Shown here: in pieces, positions 63,221-64,000 of the stretch
Layout of the letters: each line of letters begins with the position of its first letter
How positions within the stretch are numbered: the first letter of the stretch is position 1
NCBI RefSeq assembly: GCF_001667075.1
Contig: NZ_LZIL01000043.1
Span: 62,001-126,000 of the forward strand
Direction of reading: 5' to 3'
From: Mycobacterium sp. 852014-52450_SCH5900713
GTDB lineage: Bacteria > Actinomycetota > Actinomycetes > Mycobacteriales > Mycobacteriaceae
Length of the DNA stretch: 64,000 nt
Position numbers and translations under genes: made by a program
The notes under the pieces: generated by a model
Told to the model about the DNA's origin: nothing
Seen by the model: only the letters and a program-made list of their open reading frames with translations
Databases searched by the model: none

Positions 63221-64000
63221 GCGCCCGGCCGTCCGTCGACGAAGCGTTGGCCGACATGATGGGTGCCGTCTTTGCCGGTCACCGCGAAAAGCTCGCGGGC
63301 GCAACGCTCGTCGAGCGGGGCTCTGATCTGTGGCGCCAGCTCGCCGAACTCGGTCTTCTGCGCCTCACCGGTGCGGTCGAGCACGGCGGCAGCGGGGCCG
63401 GGTGGTACGAGGCGGCCGAACTCCTGAAGGCGTCGGTGCGCAGCGGTATCCGGATCCCACTGGCGGAGCACGACTTGTTGGCATGCTGGCTCCTGGAGGC
63501 CAACGGGTCGGCCGCCGACGGCGCGGCGCGGACGGTCTGCGTCGTCGACACGCACGGCGTCGCGACGGAGGTGCCGTGGGCGAGCATGGCCGAACGGGTA
63601 GTGGTCGTATGGCGCGCCGACGGACAATATCGCGTCACCGACGTTGCCCCCGAAAGGCTCAGCATCACCCCCGGCGTCAATCTGATCGGTGAGCCACGCG
63701 ACACCGTGGCTGCCGAGCTCTCCGGCTTACAGGGAAAAACAATCGGCCCGACCCTTCTGCGCCAGCTGCGGCTGAAGTCAGGGTTGGTGCGGGCGATCCA
63801 GGTGTGCGCCGCCCTCGACGAGATACTGCAGCTGTGCATCGAGCACGTCAGCTCGCGAACCCAGTTCGGGCGCCCGCTGTCGAAATTCCAGGGCGTTCAG
63901 CACCTGGTCTCCGACATTGCCGCCGAGGCCGCGCTCGCCAGGGCCGCAACCGAGGCGGCGTTGACGGCCGGCGTCACGGCGGAGTGGTCGAGCCCGACGC
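63217..64000 (+). CDS. Acyl-CoA dehydrogenase (FadE), partner subunit, cut by window end
   Basis: The first 261 residues of a FadE, starting at GTG (63217-63219) that overlaps the upstream stop (GTGA). The N-terminal helical domain (LWRQLAELGLLRLTGAVEHG) and the later SSRTQFGRPLSKFQGVQHLV are present. Its sequence seems more divergent and lacks some early FAD motifs, as for alpha-type partner subunits. It runs off the window in the C-terminal domain. It is the third gene of the FadD-FadE-FadE set. Confidence 0.86.
   Translation, partial: MSARPSVDEALADMMGAVFAGHREKLAGATLVERGSDLWRQLAELGLLRLTGAVEHGGSGAGWYEAAELLKASVRSGIRIPLAEHDLLACWLLEANGSAADGAARTVCVVDTHGVATEVPWASMAERVVVVWRADGQYRVTDVAPERLSITPGVNLIGEPRDTVAAELSGLQGKTIGPTLLRQLRLKSGLVRAIQVCAALDEILQLCIEHVSSRTQFGRPLSKFQGVQHLVSDIAAEAALARAATEAALTAGVTAEWSSPT

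Overview
The window is high-GC actinobacterial DNA and looks like a slow-growing non-tuberculous Mycobacterium, of M. avium-complex type. The signs are genes starting with GTG or TTG behind good Shine-Dalgarno sequences, many ATGA overlaps, and a very high density of lipid genes (FadD, FadE, MaoC, SDR, P450, Baeyer-Villiger monooxygenases). Clear homologues of M. tuberculosis proteins are present: the FHA-ABC exporter Rv1747, FadD1, the DesA3/Rv3230c desaturase pair, a giant CtpH/CtpI-type P-type ATPase, a type III polyketide synthase and a WS/DGAT acyltransferase. No rRNA, tRNA, CRISPR array, insertion sequence or phage gene was seen.

Layout. (1) 1-3117: a TetR-P450-mycofactocin-type SDR unit, with a 19-bp sequence block shared by the tetR and P450 promoters. 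(2) 3.2-9.7 kb: a SecD-like lipoprotein, a small secreted protein, a flavin monooxygenase and a sulfatase, a frameshifted nitronate monooxygenase, and a GbsR/MarR-type regulator with an overlapping methyltransferase behind a palindromic operator. (3) 9.8-13.6 kb: acyl-CoA ligase, class II aldolase and amidohydrolase. (4) 13.6-20 kb: small envelope proteins, a cytochrome b/molybdopterin fusion, DesA3 with its reductase, and a DMT permease. (5) 20.0-29.05 kb: a nine-gene minus-strand operon (two FadE, two hotdog proteins, non-classical thiolase, stand-alone DUF35, alpha/beta hydrolase, BVMO, FadD). (6) 29.3-32.2 kb: a small conserved protein and the Rv1747-like exporter. (7) 32.5-49.3 kb: mixed metabolism, including a type III PKS with an ICMT-like methyltransferase, a bis-MGD oxidoreductase, a transglutaminase, a WS/DGAT behind a 28-bp palindrome, and the P-type ATPase. 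(8) 49.3-64 kb: two further BVMO-SDR pairs, an HsaA/HsaC/flavoprotein cluster with an IclR regulator and two alpha/beta-barrel proteins, and a FadD-FadE-FadE run cut by the window end.

The most interesting unit is the 20.0-29.05 kb operon. It resembles the cholesterol side-chain igr operon, but its DUF35 protein is separate from the hotdog protein and has no cysteines, and it carries a BVMO, an esterase and a CoA ligase in the same transcription unit. Read in order, the genes could remove a three-carbon side chain by dehydrogenation, hydration and retro-aldol cleavage, then open the resulting ketone by Baeyer-Villiger oxidation, hydrolysis and CoA activation. That pathway is an inference. The enzyme families and operon layout are read from the sequence.
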